Shown one piece after another: positions 19,020 through 28,731 of a DNA stretch of 64,000 nt. Below the pieces are notes generated by a model. It had not been told where the DNA came from. It saw nothing but the letters and a program-made list of their open reading frames with translations, and made no database searches. The position numbers were made by a program, and so were the translations under genes. The stretch is from contig NZ_CP046907.1 of the NCBI RefSeq assembly GCF_014083985.1, positions 3,142,001 through 3,206,000 on the forward strand. Reading direction: 5' to 3'. The DNA comes from Streptomyces sp. SCUT-3 (GTDB taxonomy: Bacteria; Actinomycetota; Actinomycetes; Streptomycetales; Streptomycetaceae). Every line of letters starts with the position of its first letter. Position 1 is the first letter of the stretch.

Positions 19020-20648
19020 ATGACCCCGAAGACCGACGACCGGGTGCCGGTCCTCGTCGTGGGCGGTTCCCTGGTGGGACTGTCCACGTCCCTCTTCCTG
19101 GGCCGACTGGGCATCAGGAACCTGCTGGTCGAGAAGCACGCGACCACCTCGCACCACCCCCGCGGACGGGGCAACAACGTCCGCACCATGGAGCTGTTCC
19201 GCACCGCCGGGGTGGAGGGCGACATCCGCGAGGCCGCGTCCGTCCTGGCCGGCAACCACGGCATCCTGCAGGCGCACTCCCTCACCGGGACGGACGCCGA
19301 ATGGCTGTTCAAGGAGATGGACCCCGACGGCAGGCTCGCCCTCATCAGCCCCAGCGGCTGGTGCCTGGGCAGCCAGAACGACCTGGAGCCCGTCCTGCTG
19401 CGGCACGCCGCCGACCTCGGCGCCGACATCAGGTTCGGCACCGAGATGGTCTCCTTCGAACAGGACGCCGACGGCGTCACCGCCGAACTGCTCGACCGCG
19501 CGAGCGGCGGGCGGCGCACCGTGCGCGCCGACTACCTGGTCGCCGCGGACGGCCCCCGCAGCCCCGTGCGGAAGCGGCTGGGCATCGGGCAGACCGGGCC
19601 CGGCGCGCTGTTCCACAACGTCAGCGTCACCTTCCGGGCCAAGGGACTGGCCGACGTGGTGGGCGACCGCCGCTTCATCGCCTGCTACATCACCAACCCC
19701 GAGGCCGAGGGCGCCCTGCTGCCGGTGGACAACGCGGAGAACTGGGTCTTCCACGCCCCCTGGCACCCCGAGGACGGCGAGGACCTGGAGGAGTTCACCG
19801 ACGAGCGGTGCGCGCAGCACATCCGCACCGCCACAGGAGTGCCCGACCTCGAGGTCGAGATCACCGGAAAGGCCCCCTGGCACGCCGCCGAACGGGTGGC
19901 CGACCGCTACGGCAGCGGCCGCGTCTTCCTCGCCGGCGACTCCGCCCACGAGATGTCCCCCACCGGGGCCTTCGGCGCCAACACCGGCATCCAGGACGCG
20001 CACAACCTCGCCTGGAAGCTCGCCGCCGTCATCGACGGCTGGGCCGGCCCCGGCCTGCTGGACACCTACGAGGCCGAGCGGCGCCCGGTGGCGAGGGCGA
20101 CGGCCGAGCGGGCCTCCGGCCGCTCCGCCGAGCACAGCCACCCCGGCTACGAGGCCGTGCCCGGCGTCGGACGCCAGGGCAACGTGATGGCGGTGGTCCT
20201 GGGCTACCGCTACACCTCCGGCGCCGTCGTCGGCGTCGACCCCTCCCTGCCGGCCGTGCCCGAGCAGTTCCGCCCCGCGGCGGAGCCGGGCTGCCGGGCC
20301 CCGCACATGTGGCTGCGCCGCGGCGGCGAGCGGCTGTCCACGCTGGACCTGTACGAGCGGGTGCCGGTCCTGCTCACCGGGGCGGGCGGCGCGGCCTGGC
20401 AGGAGGCGGCCCAGCGGGTCGCCGGACGGCTCGGCGTCCCCCTGGAGGTCCACCGGGTCGGCGAGGGGCCGGGGTGCGACCTGGCGCCCGAGGACGGCGC
20501 CGACTGGGCGAAGGTCCACCGTGCGGCGGACGACGGCGCGGTCCTGGTGCGCCCGGACGGATTCATGGCCTGGCGCTCGGAGAGCGCCGCGGAGGACCCG
20601 GAGCGGATCCTCACCGAAGTCCTCAGGTCCCTGCTGAACCGGGCCTGA
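19020..20648 (+). CDS. FAD-dependent aromatic monooxygenase (WhiE ORFVIII/SchC type)
   Basis: A 542-residue group A flavin hydroxylase. The N-terminal FAD site (VLVVGGSLVGLSTSLFLGRLG split as VLVVGGSLVGL and STSLFLGRLG), the middle Asp-Gly motif (VAADGPRSPVRK) and the C-terminal FAD ribityl site (GDSAHEMSPTGAFGANTGIQ) are all present. The C-terminal 130 residues form the thioredoxin-like domain of larger PKS hydroxylases. It would hydroxylate the aromatic polyketide using NAD(P)H and O2. Divergent placement from the PKS operon is the classical whiE arrangement. A perfect 22-bp hairpin follows seven bases after the stop. Confidence 0.94.
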   Translation: MTPKTDDRVPVLVVGGSLVGLSTSLFLGRLGIRNLLVEKHATTSHHPRGRGNNVRTMELFRTAGVEGDIREAASVLAGNHGILQAHSLTGTDAEWLFKEMDPDGRLALISPSGWCLGSQNDLEPVLLRHAADLGADIRFGTEMVSFEQDADGVTAELLDRASGGRRTVRADYLVAADGPRSPVRKRLGIGQTGPGALFHNVSVTFRAKGLADVVGDRRFIACYITNPEAEGALLPVDNAENWVFHAPWHPEDGEDLEEFTDERCAQHIRTATGVPDLEVEITGKAPWHAAERVADRYGSGRVFLAGDSAHEMSPTGAFGANTGIQDAHNLAWKLAAVIDGWAGPGLLDTYEAERRPVARATAERASGRSAEHSHPGYEAVPGVGRQGNVMAVVLGYRYTSGAVVGVDPSLPAVPEQFRPAAEPGCRAPHMWLRRGGERLSTLDLYERVPVLLTGAGGAAWQEAAQRVAGRLGVPLEVHRVGEGPGCDLAPEDGADWAKVHRAADDGAVLVRPDGFMAWRSESAAEDPERILTEVLRSLLNRA

Positions 20649-20654
20649 CGACCC

Positions 20655-20703
20655 GCGCGGGCGGGGCCGCGGCCGCAGGAGGCGGCCGCGGCCCCGCCCG
20701 CGC
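20655..20703 (+). terminator. Perfect 22-bp hairpin after the monooxygenase
   Basis: The arms 20655-20676 and 20682-20703 pair perfectly around the loop AGGAG. The first arm starts seven bases after the TGA. There is no T-run, but a stem this long and GC-rich should block or protect the transcript end. Confidence 0.8.
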
Positions 20704-20844
20704 CGTGCCGCCCCCGGGCCCGGCCCGGTTTGCCCCCGAGTGGTCGGGAAGGATCGGAAGAGGGACGATCACGGCGGGCGGCGCTGCGCAGCGGGCCCGG
20801 AGGAGGCCGGGAGCGGCCGTGCGAGGAAGGCGGGAGGCACGCCG

Positions 20845-23322
20845 ATGGACGAGGACGCCGCCGGCCGTCCGGTGGCCGCCGCCTCACTGGACGACCAGGG
20901 ACTGGTGCTGGCCTGGAGCGAGGGCGCGCGCCTGATGCTGGGCCACTCCCGGGAGGAGACCGTGGGGCGCCCCGGGGCCGCCCTCCTGGCCAGGCCCCTG
21001 CCGGAAGTGGCGCAGCGCAGCATGGACCTGGGCCGGGAGTGGCACGGGGAGATCCTCCTGCGGCACCGCAGCGGCCGCCCGGTGCCCGTCCGCCTCCGGG
21101 CGCACCCGCTGCAGGGCGCCGACGGCACCCGCCACTGGTTCGTCACCGCGGACGAACCCGCCCCCCGCGGCCCGTCCGCCCGCCCCGCCCCGTCCACCGC
21201 CGCCGCCGCGAACCCGTCCGCGGCCCCCGGCCCGGCGGCCGCGGCCGCGGCCGCCGGGCTGCTCGGGCCGCTCGGGGCGCGGGCCCTGGAGCAGCTGCCC
21301 TTCCCGGTGGCCGTCTACGACGGCCGGGCGCGCCTGACCGGGGCGAACGAGCAGATGGTGCACCTGACTGGCATGCCGGAGGAGGCCATGCTGGGGCTGC
21401 GCCTGAGCGAGATCGAGTCCCGGTCGGGCGTCGTCGAGCTGGAACGGCTCCAGGAGCAGGTGCTCCGCACCGGGCGGACCCTCCACCACCGCATCTACGA
21501 CCGGAGCCCCGGCGAGACCCGGGACCACGCCTGGTCGGTGTTCGTCTTCCCCGTCAAGGACCCGGACGGGCGGGTGCAGGGCGGCGGGGTCCTGGCCTTC
21601 GACGACACCGAGCAGCATTGGGCCCGCCGCCGGCTGGCGGTGCTCTCCGAGGCCGGCACCCGCATCGGCACCACCCTCGACGTCACCCGCACCGCGCAGG
21701 AACTGGCGGACGTGGCCGTCGGCATGTTCGCCGACTTCGTCGGCGTCGACCTGCTGGAGGACGTCTGCCGGGGCGAGGAGCCGCAGGAGCCGCAGCCCGG
21801 CGGGCAGGCCCGCTTCCGGCGGGTCGCCCAGCAGTCCGTCCTGCCCGGCTGCCCCGAGGCCGGGGTCCCGATCGGGGACTTTGACTCCTGCCCCCCGGAC
21901 TCCCCGCCGGCCCGGGCCCTGGCCACCGGCCGGGCCGCCCGCTACTACGCCGACGACCCCCTCATCCTCCGGTGGGCCCTCGCGCGGGCGGAGAGGGAGA
22001 GGAGCATCGTCGAGTACGGGGTCCACTCGGGAATGGTGGTGCCCCTGCAGGCGCGCGGCGCCAACCTCGGCTTCGCCGTGTTCCTGCGCCACCGCACCCA
22101 GGAACCCTTCGACGACGACGACCTGCTCCTCGCCGAGGAGATCGCGGCCAGGGCGGCGGTGGCCGTCGACAACGCCCGCCGCTACACCCGCGAGCGCGCC
22201 ACCGCCATCACCCTCCAGCGCAGCATGCTCCCGCACGGGGTGCCCCGGCAGTCGGCGGTGCAGGTGGCCTCCCGCTACCTGCCGGCCGGCCCCAGGGCCG
22301 GGGTGGGCGGCGACTGGTTCGACGTGATCCCGCTGTCCGGCGCCCGGGTCGCCCTGGTCGTCGGCGACGTCGTCGGCCACGGCCTGCACGCCTCGGCCAC
22401 CATGGGCCGGCTGCGCACCGCGGTGCGCACCCTCGCGGACGTGGACCTGCCCCCCGACGAGCTCCTCACCCACCTGGACGACCTCGTGGTGCGCCTCGAC
22501 ACCGAGGAGGGCCCGGAGGGCCGCGGCGAGATCGAGCACCCCGTGGGCGAGACCGGCGCGACGTGCCTGTACGCGGTCTACGACCCGGTCTCGCGGATCT
22601 GCTCCCTGGCCCGCGCCGGCCACCCCCTGCCCGCCCTCGTCACCCCCGACGGGCGGTTCGAGTACCTCGACCTGCCCGCGGGCCCCCCGCTGGGCGTCGG
22701 CGGCCTGCCCTTCGAGGCGGTCGAGGTCGAACTGCCCGAGGGCACCCTCCTCGCCCTCTACACCGACGGGCTGGTCGAGAACGCCGAGCACGACACGGAA
22801 CAGGGCATGCAGCGGCTGCGCGAGGTCCTCTCCGGGCCGCACCGGCCCCTGGAGCAGACCTGCGACACCGTCCTGAAGGCCCTGCGGCCCCAGCGTCCCA
22901 CCGACGACATCGCCCTGCTGCTCGCCCGCACCCGCGCCCTGGACTCCGAGCACGTCGCCACCTGGGACCTGCCCGCCGACCCCGCCGTCGTCGCGGACGC
23001 CCGCAGGCTGGTCTCCCGGCGGCTGGCCGCTTGGGAACTGGAGGAGGCCGCCTTCACCACCGAACTGGTCGTCAGCGAACTGGTCACCAACGCCATCCGC
23101 CACGCCTCGCCCCCCATCCAGCTGCGGCTGATCAAGGACACCACCTTGATCTGCGAGGTCTCCGACGCCAGCAGCACCGCCCCCCACCTGCGCCGCGCCC
23201 GCACCTTCGACGAGGGCGGCCGCGGCCTCCTCCTGGTCGCCCAGCTCACCCAGCGCTGGGGCACCCGCCAGACCCCCACCGGCAAGACCATCTGGGCCGA
23301 GCAGCCCCTGCCGGGGACGTGA
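20845..23322 (+). CDS. PAS-GAF-SpoIIE phosphatase with fused anti-sigma-type ATPase domain
   Basis: An 825-residue signalling protein. Two PAS domains (about 5-105 and 145-260) are joined by an Ala/Pro-rich linker, then come a GAF domain (about 265-450), a PP2C/SpoIIE Ser phosphatase (about 455-690; metal ligands in GVGGDWFDV, VVGDVVGHG and TDGLVE) and a C-terminal RsbW-like HATPase (about 700-825; ELVTNAIRHAS, GRGLLLVAQL). Such proteins pair a phosphatase and kinase acting on anti-sigma-antagonist proteins. No partner gene is adjacent. The ATG at 20845 is preceded by GGGAGGC with seven-base spacing. It could serve sporulation or stress sigma-factor control; inferred from family only. Confidence 0.93.
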   Translation: MDEDAAGRPVAAASLDDQGLVLAWSEGARLMLGHSREETVGRPGAALLARPLPEVAQRSMDLGREWHGEILLRHRSGRPVPVRLRAHPLQGADGTRHWFVTADEPAPRGPSARPAPSTAAAANPSAAPGPAAAAAAAGLLGPLGARALEQLPFPVAVYDGRARLTGANEQMVHLTGMPEEAMLGLRLSEIESRSGVVELERLQEQVLRTGRTLHHRIYDRSPGETRDHAWSVFVFPVKDPDGRVQGGGVLAFDDTEQHWARRRLAVLSEAGTRIGTTLDVTRTAQELADVAVGMFADFVGVDLLEDVCRGEEPQEPQPGGQARFRRVAQQSVLPGCPEAGVPIGDFDSCPPDSPPARALATGRAARYYADDPLILRWALARAERERSIVEYGVHSGMVVPLQARGANLGFAVFLRHRTQEPFDDDDLLLAEEIAARAAVAVDNARRYTRERATAITLQRSMLPHGVPRQSAVQVASRYLPAGPRAGVGGDWFDVIPLSGARVALVVGDVVGHGLHASATMGRLRTAVRTLADVDLPPDELLTHLDDLVVRLDTEEGPEGRGEIEHPVGETGATCLYAVYDPVSRICSLARAGHPLPALVTPDGRFEYLDLPAGPPLGVGGLPFEAVEVELPEGTLLALYTDGLVENAEHDTEQGMQRLREVLSGPHRPLEQTCDTVLKALRPQRPTDDIALLLARTRALDSEHVATWDLPADPAVVADARRLVSRRLAAWELEEAAFTTELVVSELVTNAIRHASPPIQLRLIKDTTLICEVSDASSTAPHLRRARTFDEGGRGLLLVAQLTQRWGTRQTPTGKTIWAEQPLPGT

Positions 23323-23465
23323 CCGCCCGGCGCCCGGGACCCGCCGCCCCGCAGCGGCGCGGACCCGCGCGGGGCCCGGCGGCACGGGGCCCGGCGGCAC
23401 GGGGGCGGCGGGGGTCCGCCCGCAGCCCGGCGGCGCGGGGCCGGGGACGCCCGGCCCGGCCGGGG

Positions 23466-24485
23466 TCAGCGGTACAGGTCCGGCGGCGCTTCCGTCTCCA
23501 CGGCCACCCGTGCGCCCGTCTCCCGGGCGCGCACGCCCGCCTCGCAGACCGCGGCCGCCGCGTAGCCGTCCCAGCAGTCCGGCCCCTCCACCGTGCCGCG
23601 GCGGGCGGCGTCGACCCAGCGCTGCACCTGGAGGTCGTAGGCGTCGGCGAAGCGGACGAGGTAGTCCGGCGGGATCTCGCGGCACCGGGCGCCGGGGCCC
23701 TCGACTACCGGCCCGGTCTCGTCGCCGGTGCGCGCGGTGCCCCGCTCGGAGACGACCTCGCAGGCCACCTGGTAGCCGAACCCGCAGTTCAGGAAGAGCT
23801 CGACGTCGGCGACGGCCCCCCGGGACGTCTCCAGCAGCAGCAGTTGCGGATCGCCCAGGCCCTCGGGGGCGCCGGAGGAGGCGGCGGGCCGCACCACGGT
23901 CACCGCAGTGATCTCCTGGCCCAGCAGCCAGCGCACGGTGTCGAACTCGTGCACCGCCGAGTCCCGGATCGTCATCGGGCCGGTGAAACCGGGCGGGGAC
24001 GAGACGTTGCGGTGCCGGAAGTGCAGCATCAGCGGACGCCCCTGGACCCCGCTGTCCACCAGCGACTTCAGCTTCCGGAAACCCGCGTCGTAGCGGCGCA
24101 TGAAACCGACCTGCACCAGCCGCCGGCCCAGGGCGGCCTCCGCCCGCACCACGCGCAGCGCGGACTCCGGGTCGGGGGTCAGCGGCTTCTCGCACAGCAC
24201 GGGCAGCCCGCGCTCCAGGGCGGCCGTCAGCACCTCCTCGTGGGCCGGCCCGGGGGAGGCCACCAGGACCGCGCCGACGGCCGGGTCGTCGAGGACGGCG
24301 AGCGGCTCGGAGTGAACGGCGCAGTCCTCGACGCCGTCCGCGGCCCGCTCGGCGCGCTCCCGGTCGACGTCGGCGACGGCGGCGACCCGCGCGCCGCTGG
24401 TCGCCCGGTCCAGACGGCGCACGTGGTCGGCGCCCATGCGGCCCGCACCGACGACGGCGACACCGAGGATTCCCCGGAGGGTCAT
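23466..24485 (-). CDS. iolG: Inositol 2-dehydrogenase-type Gfo/Idh/MocA oxidoreductase
   Basis: A 339-residue NAD(P)-dependent dehydrogenase. The N-terminal Rossmann loop is [17 protein letters not shown], the family lysine sits in CEKPLT (about residue 95), and the C-terminal domain has the His of the catalytic region ([10 protein letters not shown]). Divergence from iolC-iolB-iolD argues for myo- or scyllo-inositol oxidation to the inosose. ATG at 24485 lies six bases after AAGGAG; a GTG three bases upstream is too close. Only 53 bases separate it from iolC, so promoters for both must overlap. It converges with the SpoIIE-type gene; the 143 bases between hold GC-rich inverted repeats. Confidence 0.88.
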   Translation of the reverse strand: MTLRGILGVAVVGAGRMGADHVRRLDRATSGARVAAVADVDRERAERAADGVEDCAVHSEPLAVLDDPAVGAVLVASPGPAHEEVLTAALERGLPVLCEKPLTPDPESALRVVRAEAALGRRLVQVGFMRRYDAGFRKLKSLVDSGVQGRPLMLHFRHRNVSSPPGFTGPMTIRDSAVHEFDTVRWLLGQEITAVTVVRPAASSGAPEGLGDPQLLLLETSRGAVADVELFLNCGFGYQVACEVVSERGTARTGDETGPVVEGPGARCREIPPDYLVRFADAYDLQVQRWVDAARRGTVEGPDCWDGYAAAAVCEAGVRARETGARVAVETEAPPDLYR

Positions 24486-24538
24486 CACGAACTCCTTGGA
24501 CGGGTGGCCCGGCTCCGGCCGGGGAAGGGTCTGTTCCG

Positions 24539-25579
24539 ATGAGCGAAGTGTTCGACGTGGTCACCATGGGGCGCGTCGGAGTGGACATCTACCCACTCCG
24601 CACCGGCGTCCCCCTTCCGGAGGTGGAGACCTTCGGCCGGTTCCTGGGCGGCTCGCCCGCCAACGTCGCGGTGGCGGCCGCCCGGCTGGGCCGCGCCTGC
24701 GCCCTGGTCAGCCGCACCGGTGACGACCCGTTCGGCGAGTACGTCCACCGGGCGCTGCGGGAGTTCGGCGTCGACGACCGCTGGGTGTCCCCGGCGGGCC
24801 CGTACCCGACCCCCGTCACCTTCTGCGAGATCTTCCCGCCCGACAGCTTCCCCCTGTACTTCTACCGCGAACCCAAGGCCCCCGACCTGTGGATCGAGGC
24901 CGCCGAACTCGACCTGGACGCACTCCGCGCCGCCCGCGTCCTGTGGACCACCGGCACCGGCCTGTCGCAGGAACCCAGCCGCTCCGCCACCCTCACCGCC
25001 CTCCGCGCCCGCGGACGCAGCCCCCTCACCGTCCTCGACCTGGACTGGCGGCCGACGCTCTGGCCCGGCCCCGGGGACGGGGGCGGTGTCGGGGGCGGGG
25101 GCGGTGTCGGTGCCGGAGGCGGTGTCGGGGACGGGCCGGGCGCCGGGGGAGAGGCCGGCCTGCGCGAACTCGCCCGCTCCTTCTACGAGGAGGCGCTCGC
25201 CCACGCCACCGTCGCCGTCGGCAACCTCGACGAGTGCGAGGTCGCCACCGGGGTGCGCGAACCGCACGCCGCGGCACTCGCCCTGCTGGACGCCGGGCCC
25301 GAACTCGCCGTGGTCAAGCAGGGCCCGCGCGGCGTCCTGGCCGCGCACCGCGACGGCACCGCCGTCGAGGTCCCGCCGTGCCCGGTCGAGGTGGTCAACG
25401 GGCTCGGCGCCGGCGACGCCTTCGGCGGGGCGCTCTGCCACGGCCTGCTGGCCGGCTGGGACCTGGAGCGCACCGTGCGCTTCGCCAACGCGGCGGGCGC
25501 GATCGTCGCCTCACGCCTGTCCTGCTCCTCGGCGATGCCGACCGAGACCGAGGTGGAGGAGCTGCTGGCCCGCAACTGA
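24539..25579 (+). CDS. iolC: 5-dehydro-2-deoxygluconokinase
   Basis: A 346-residue PfkB-family sugar kinase that phosphorylates 5-dehydro-2-deoxygluconate in inositol breakdown. PfkB signatures are the N-terminal [20 protein letters not shown] (split: [20 protein letters not shown]) and the C-terminal [12 protein letters not shown] with catalytic Asp. A Gly/Val-rich stretch at about 179-205, encoded by an 18-bp repeat, interrupts the fold in a surface loop and is not part of the family. It is the first gene of the iolC-iolB-iolD run. Confidence 0.93.
   Translation: MSEVFDVVTMGRVGVDIYPLRTGVPLPEVETFGRFLGGSPANVAVAAARLGRACALVSRTGDDPFGEYVHRALREFGVDDRWVSPAGPYPTPVTFCEIFPPDSFPLYFYREPKAPDLWIEAAELDLDALRAARVLWTTGTGLSQEPSRSATLTALRARGRSPLTVLDLDWRPTLWPGPGDGGGVGGGGGVGAGGGVGDGPGAGGEAGLRELARSFYEEALAHATVAVGNLDECEVATGVREPHAAALALLDAGPELAVVKQGPRGVLAAHRDGTAVEVPPCPVEVVNGLGAGDAFGGALCHGLLAGWDLERTVRFANAAGAIVASRLSCSSAMPTETEVEELLARN
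25073..25126. repeat. 18-bp in-frame tandem repeat, 3 copies, in iolC
   Basis: Three 18-bp units, each containing GGCGGTGTC, encode six-residue Gly-rich repeats ([18 protein letters not shown]). Confidence 0.88.
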
Positions 25580-25656
25580 CCCCGCAAGCAAGCCCGTCCG
25601 TCCCGCCCTGCTCCGCCCGCCCCGTCCGTCCGTCCCGAGCGAAAGCGAGCCACCGC

Positions 25657-26628
25657 GTGCCCCCCACGAACACCAGCGGCCTGCACCTGCCGGCCGGCAG
25701 CACGGGCCACGGCCACCACACCGTCGACGTCGGCCCCGAACAGGCCGGTTGGGACTACTGCAGTCTGCGCGTCCTCGACCTGCCCGCCGGGGCGGCCCAC
25801 TCCCTGCACACCGGGGACAGCGAGTGGATCGTGCTGCCGCTGTCCGGGTCCTGCACGGTCACCGTCGACGGGAACACCTTCGAACTGGCCGGACGGAGAA
25901 GCGTGTTCGAGGGCGTCACCGACTTCGCCTACCTCCCCCGCCGCGCCGCGGCGACCGTCACCGGCACGGCCGGCGGACGGTTCGCCCTCGCCGGGGCCCG
26001 CTGCACCCGGAGCCTGCCGGCCCGTCACGTCCCCGCCTCCGCAGTGCCGGTGGAGCTGCGGGGCGCCGGCAGTTGCAGCCGCCAGGTCAACAACTTCGGC
26101 GCGGCCGGTGTCTTCGAGGCCGACCGGCTGATGGCGGTCGAGGTCCTCACCCCCGGCGGCAACTGGTCCTCCCACCCGCCCCACAAGCACGACGAGGAGA
26201 ACCCCGGCGCCGAGTCCCAACTGGAGGAGATCTACTACTTCGAGATCGCCGGCCCGGGCGGCGGTACCGGCCCGGGCGGCGGTACCGGCCCGGACGGCGG
26301 GGCCGGGTCGGGCGGCTTCGGCTACCAGCGGGTCTCCCCCTCGGGCCGCGGCCGGAACAGCGACCTGCTCGCCGAGGTGCGCGGCGGCGACGTCGTCCTG
26401 GTCCCCGACGGCTGGCACGGGCCGTCGATCGCCGCGCCCGGCCACGACATGTACTACCTCAACGTCATGGCGGGCCCGGGCCCCGACCGCGCCTGGCTGA
26501 TCCGCGACCACCCCGACCACGCCTGGATCCGCGGCACCTGGGACGGGCAGCCCGTCGACCCCCGCCTGCCGCTGTACACCGCCCCGGCCCCGACCGGGGA
26601 CCGGACCGCCGAGGAGCGACCCGCATGA
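25657..26628 (+). CDS. iolB: 5-deoxy-glucuronate isomerase
   Basis: A 323-residue bicupin that converts 5-deoxyglucuronate to 5-dehydro-2-deoxygluconate, the substrate of IolC. Metal-site motifs are visible as HSLHTGDSEW in the first cupin and HPPHKHDEENPGAESQLEE (His-His-Glu type) in the second; VVLVPDGWHGP and GHDMYYLNVMAG mark the conserved end. A Gly-rich insertion (about 199-216) is encoded by an 18-bp repeat. The GTG at 25657 (VPPTNTSGLHLPAGS) is the start that fits the family; the ribosome site is weak. It overlaps iolD by four bases. Confidence 0.93.
   Translation: MPPTNTSGLHLPAGSTGHGHHTVDVGPEQAGWDYCSLRVLDLPAGAAHSLHTGDSEWIVLPLSGSCTVTVDGNTFELAGRRSVFEGVTDFAYLPRRAAATVTGTAGGRFALAGARCTRSLPARHVPASAVPVELRGAGSCSRQVNNFGAAGVFEADRLMAVEVLTPGGNWSSHPPHKHDEENPGAESQLEEIYYFEIAGPGGGTGPGGGTGPDGGAGSGGFGYQRVSPSGRGRNSDLLAEVRGGDVVLVPDGWHGPSIAAPGHDMYYLNVMAGPGPDRAWLIRDHPDHAWIRGTWDGQPVDPRLPLYTAPAPTGDRTAEERPA
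26251..26304. repeat. 18-bp in-frame tandem repeat, 3 copies, in iolB
   Basis: Two perfect copies of GGCCCGGGCGGCGGTACC and one diverged copy encode Gly-Pro-Gly-Gly-Gly-Thr units inserted just before the strand SGGFGYQRV. Confidence 0.9.
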
Positions 26629-28616
26629 ACGACCGCCCCTCCACCCCGCAGCCGCAGCCGCGGCCGCCGTCCCGGGAACCGGCGGCCCGGCCCGGGACCG
26701 TGCGGCTGACCGTCGCCCAGGCCCTCGTGCGCTTCCTGTCCCGCCAGTACACCGAGCGCGACGGCGTCCGGCACCGCCTGGTCTCGGCCTGCTGGGGCAT
26801 CTTCGGCCACGGCAACGTCGCCGGGATCGGGCAGGCGCTGCTGGAGACCGACTCCATGCCCTTCGTGCAGGGCCGCAACGAGCAGGCGATGGTGCACGCC
26901 GCGGTCGCCCACGCCCGGCACCGCAACCGCCTGTCCGCGCAGGCCGTCACCACCTCCGTCGGCCCCGGCGCCACCAACCTGGTCACCGGCGCCGCGCTGG
27001 CCACGATCAACCGCATCCCGGTCCTGCTGCTGCCCGGCGACACCTTCGCCGGCCGCCCCGCCGACCCGGTCCTGCAGCAGCTGGAGGTCCCCTGGGCGGG
27101 CGACGTCTCCGTCAACGACGCCCTGCGCCCGGTCTCCCGGTACTTCGACCGAGTCACGCGCCCCGAGGCGCTCGTCCCGGCCGCGCTCGCCGCCGCCCGG
27201 GTGCTGTCGGACCCGGCCGCCACCGGCGCCGTCACCCTCGCCCTGCCCCAGGACGTGCAGACCGAGGCGCACGACTGGCCCGAGGAGTTCTTCCGTGAGC
27301 GGACCTGGCACGTGCGCCGCCCCGCCCCCGACCCGGAGGAGCTGGACGGGGCGGTCCGCGCGGTCCGTGCCGCGCGCCGCCCGCTGCTGGTGGCCGGGGG
27401 CGGCATCCACCACAGCGAGGCCGAGGGGGCGTTGAAGGCCCTCGCCGACGCGACCGGCATCCCCGTCGCCTCCACCCAGGCCGGCAAGGGCTCGCTGCGC
27501 CACGACCACCCGGCCGACCTGGGCGGCATCGGCCACACCGGCACGGCGGCCGCCGACGACATCGCCCGCACCGCCGACCTGGTGATCGGCGTCGGCACCC
27601 GCTGGACCGACTTCACCACCGCGTCCGGCACCCTGTTCGCCCGCCCCGGCGTGCGGTTCCTCAACATCGGCCTCGAGGCCGCCGACGTCCACAAGCTCGG
27701 CGCCGCCACCGTCCTGGCCGACGCCCGCGCCGGCCTGGAGGCGCTCACCGCCGCACTCACCGGCGGCGGAGACGGCGGCGGAGACGGCGGCGGAGACGGT
27801 GACGGTGACGGCGGCGGGGCCTCCGGCTACCGCGTCGACGACGCCTACGTCGCCGAGTACACGGCCGGGAAGAGGGCGTGGGAGGCCGTCGTCGACGCGG
27901 CGTACGCGGCCGCCGACGAGGACGCCCGCCCCACGCAGGCCCAGGTGGTCGGCGCGCTGCAGTCCGTCGTCGGCGACGAGGACGTGGTGGTCAACGCCGC
28001 CGGGTCGCTCCCCGGCGACCTGCACCGGCTGTGGCGGGCCCGCTCCCCGCGCCAGTACCACGTGGAGTACGGCTACTCCTGCATGGGCTACGAGATCCCG
28101 GCCGGCATCGGCGTGGGCCTGGCCGCCCCGGGCACCCCGGTGTGGTGCCTGGTCGGCGACGGCACCTACCTGATGATGCCGACCGAGATCGTCACCGCCG
28201 TGCAGGAAGGCGTCGGCATCAACCTGGTGCTGGTGCAGAACCACGGCTACGCCTCCATCGGCGGCCTGTCCGAGGCCGTCGGCGCCGAACGCTTCGGCAC
28301 CGCCTACCGCCACCGCGCCGCCGACGGCACCTACACCGGCGCCCCGCTCCCCGTCGACCTCGGCGCCAACGCCGCCAGTCTCGGCATGGACCTGATCCGC
28401 GCCGGAACCGTCCGCGAACTGCGCGAGGCGCTGGCCGCGGCCCGCGCCTCCACCCGCCCCACCTGCGTGTACGTCGAGACCGACCCGGCGCAGTCCGGTC
28501 CCGGCGCCCAGGCGTGGTGGGACGTGCCGGTCGCCGAGACCGCCACGCGGCGCGCGGCGGCCGACGCCCGCCGCGCCTACGAACGGCACCGCCCCGCCCG
28601 CCGGCCCCACCTGTGA
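26625..28616 (+). CDS. iolD: 3D-(3,5/4)-trihydroxycyclohexane-1,2-dione hydrolase
   Basis: A 663-residue thiamine-diphosphate enzyme that opens the inositol-derived ring. The pyrimidine-binding domain has the catalytic Glu region (FVQGRNEQAMVHAA) and the pyrophosphate-binding domain shows GDGTYLMMPTE followed by NHGYASIGGLSE. The N-terminus carries a Pro-rich extension of about 30 residues. A Gly/Asp stretch at about 380-397, encoded by a 12-bp repeat, lies between the central and C-terminal domains. ATG overlaps the iolB TGA. iolA and iolE are not in the window, so the pathway must be completed elsewhere. Confidence 0.94.
   Translation: MNDRPSTPQPQPRPPSREPAARPGTVRLTVAQALVRFLSRQYTERDGVRHRLVSACWGIFGHGNVAGIGQALLETDSMPFVQGRNEQAMVHAAVAHARHRNRLSAQAVTTSVGPGATNLVTGAALATINRIPVLLLPGDTFAGRPADPVLQQLEVPWAGDVSVNDALRPVSRYFDRVTRPEALVPAALAAARVLSDPAATGAVTLALPQDVQTEAHDWPEEFFRERTWHVRRPAPDPEELDGAVRAVRAARRPLLVAGGGIHHSEAEGALKALADATGIPVASTQAGKGSLRHDHPADLGGIGHTGTAAADDIARTADLVIGVGTRWTDFTTASGTLFARPGVRFLNIGLEAADVHKLGAATVLADARAGLEALTAALTGGGDGGGDGGGDGDGDGGGASGYRVDDAYVAEYTAGKRAWEAVVDAAYAAADEDARPTQAQVVGALQSVVGDEDVVVNAAGSLPGDLHRLWRARSPRQYHVEYGYSCMGYEIPAGIGVGLAAPGTPVWCLVGDGTYLMMPTEIVTAVQEGVGINLVLVQNHGYASIGGLSEAVGAERFGTAYRHRAADGTYTGAPLPVDLGANAASLGMDLIRAGTVRELREALAAARASTRPTCVYVETDPAQSGPGAQAWWDVPVAETATRRAAADARRAYERHRPARRPHL
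27762..27797. repeat. 12-bp in-frame tandem repeat, 3 copies, in iolD
   Basis: Three perfect copies of GGCGGCGGAGAC, then two GGTGAC half-units, encode a Gly-Gly-Gly-Asp linker between IolD domains. Confidence 0.9.
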
Positions 28617-28685
28617 CCCGAGCCGCCGTCCGCTCCCTGCCGAGGGGTTCCGCGGAGGAACCGGGCCTCGCGCCCTTCCCGGACC

Positions 28686-28731
28686 GCCGTCACGCCTGCT
28701 CCCGGGCGGCCGTCACGCCTGCTCCCGGGCG
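28686..28731. repeat. 23-bp tandem duplication at the 3' end of the CDF gene
   Basis: The last coding bases and stop of the minus-strand cation transporter gene are repeated perfectly just beyond the stop (28686-28708 and 28709-28731). Confidence 0.85.

Noticed and set aside
20884-24588. A 1234-codon open frame on the minus strand
   Set aside because: It lies opposite the SpoIIE-type gene and in a wrong frame of iolG. High GC makes stop codons rare, and its translation has no domain and is very rich in Gly, Arg and Ala.
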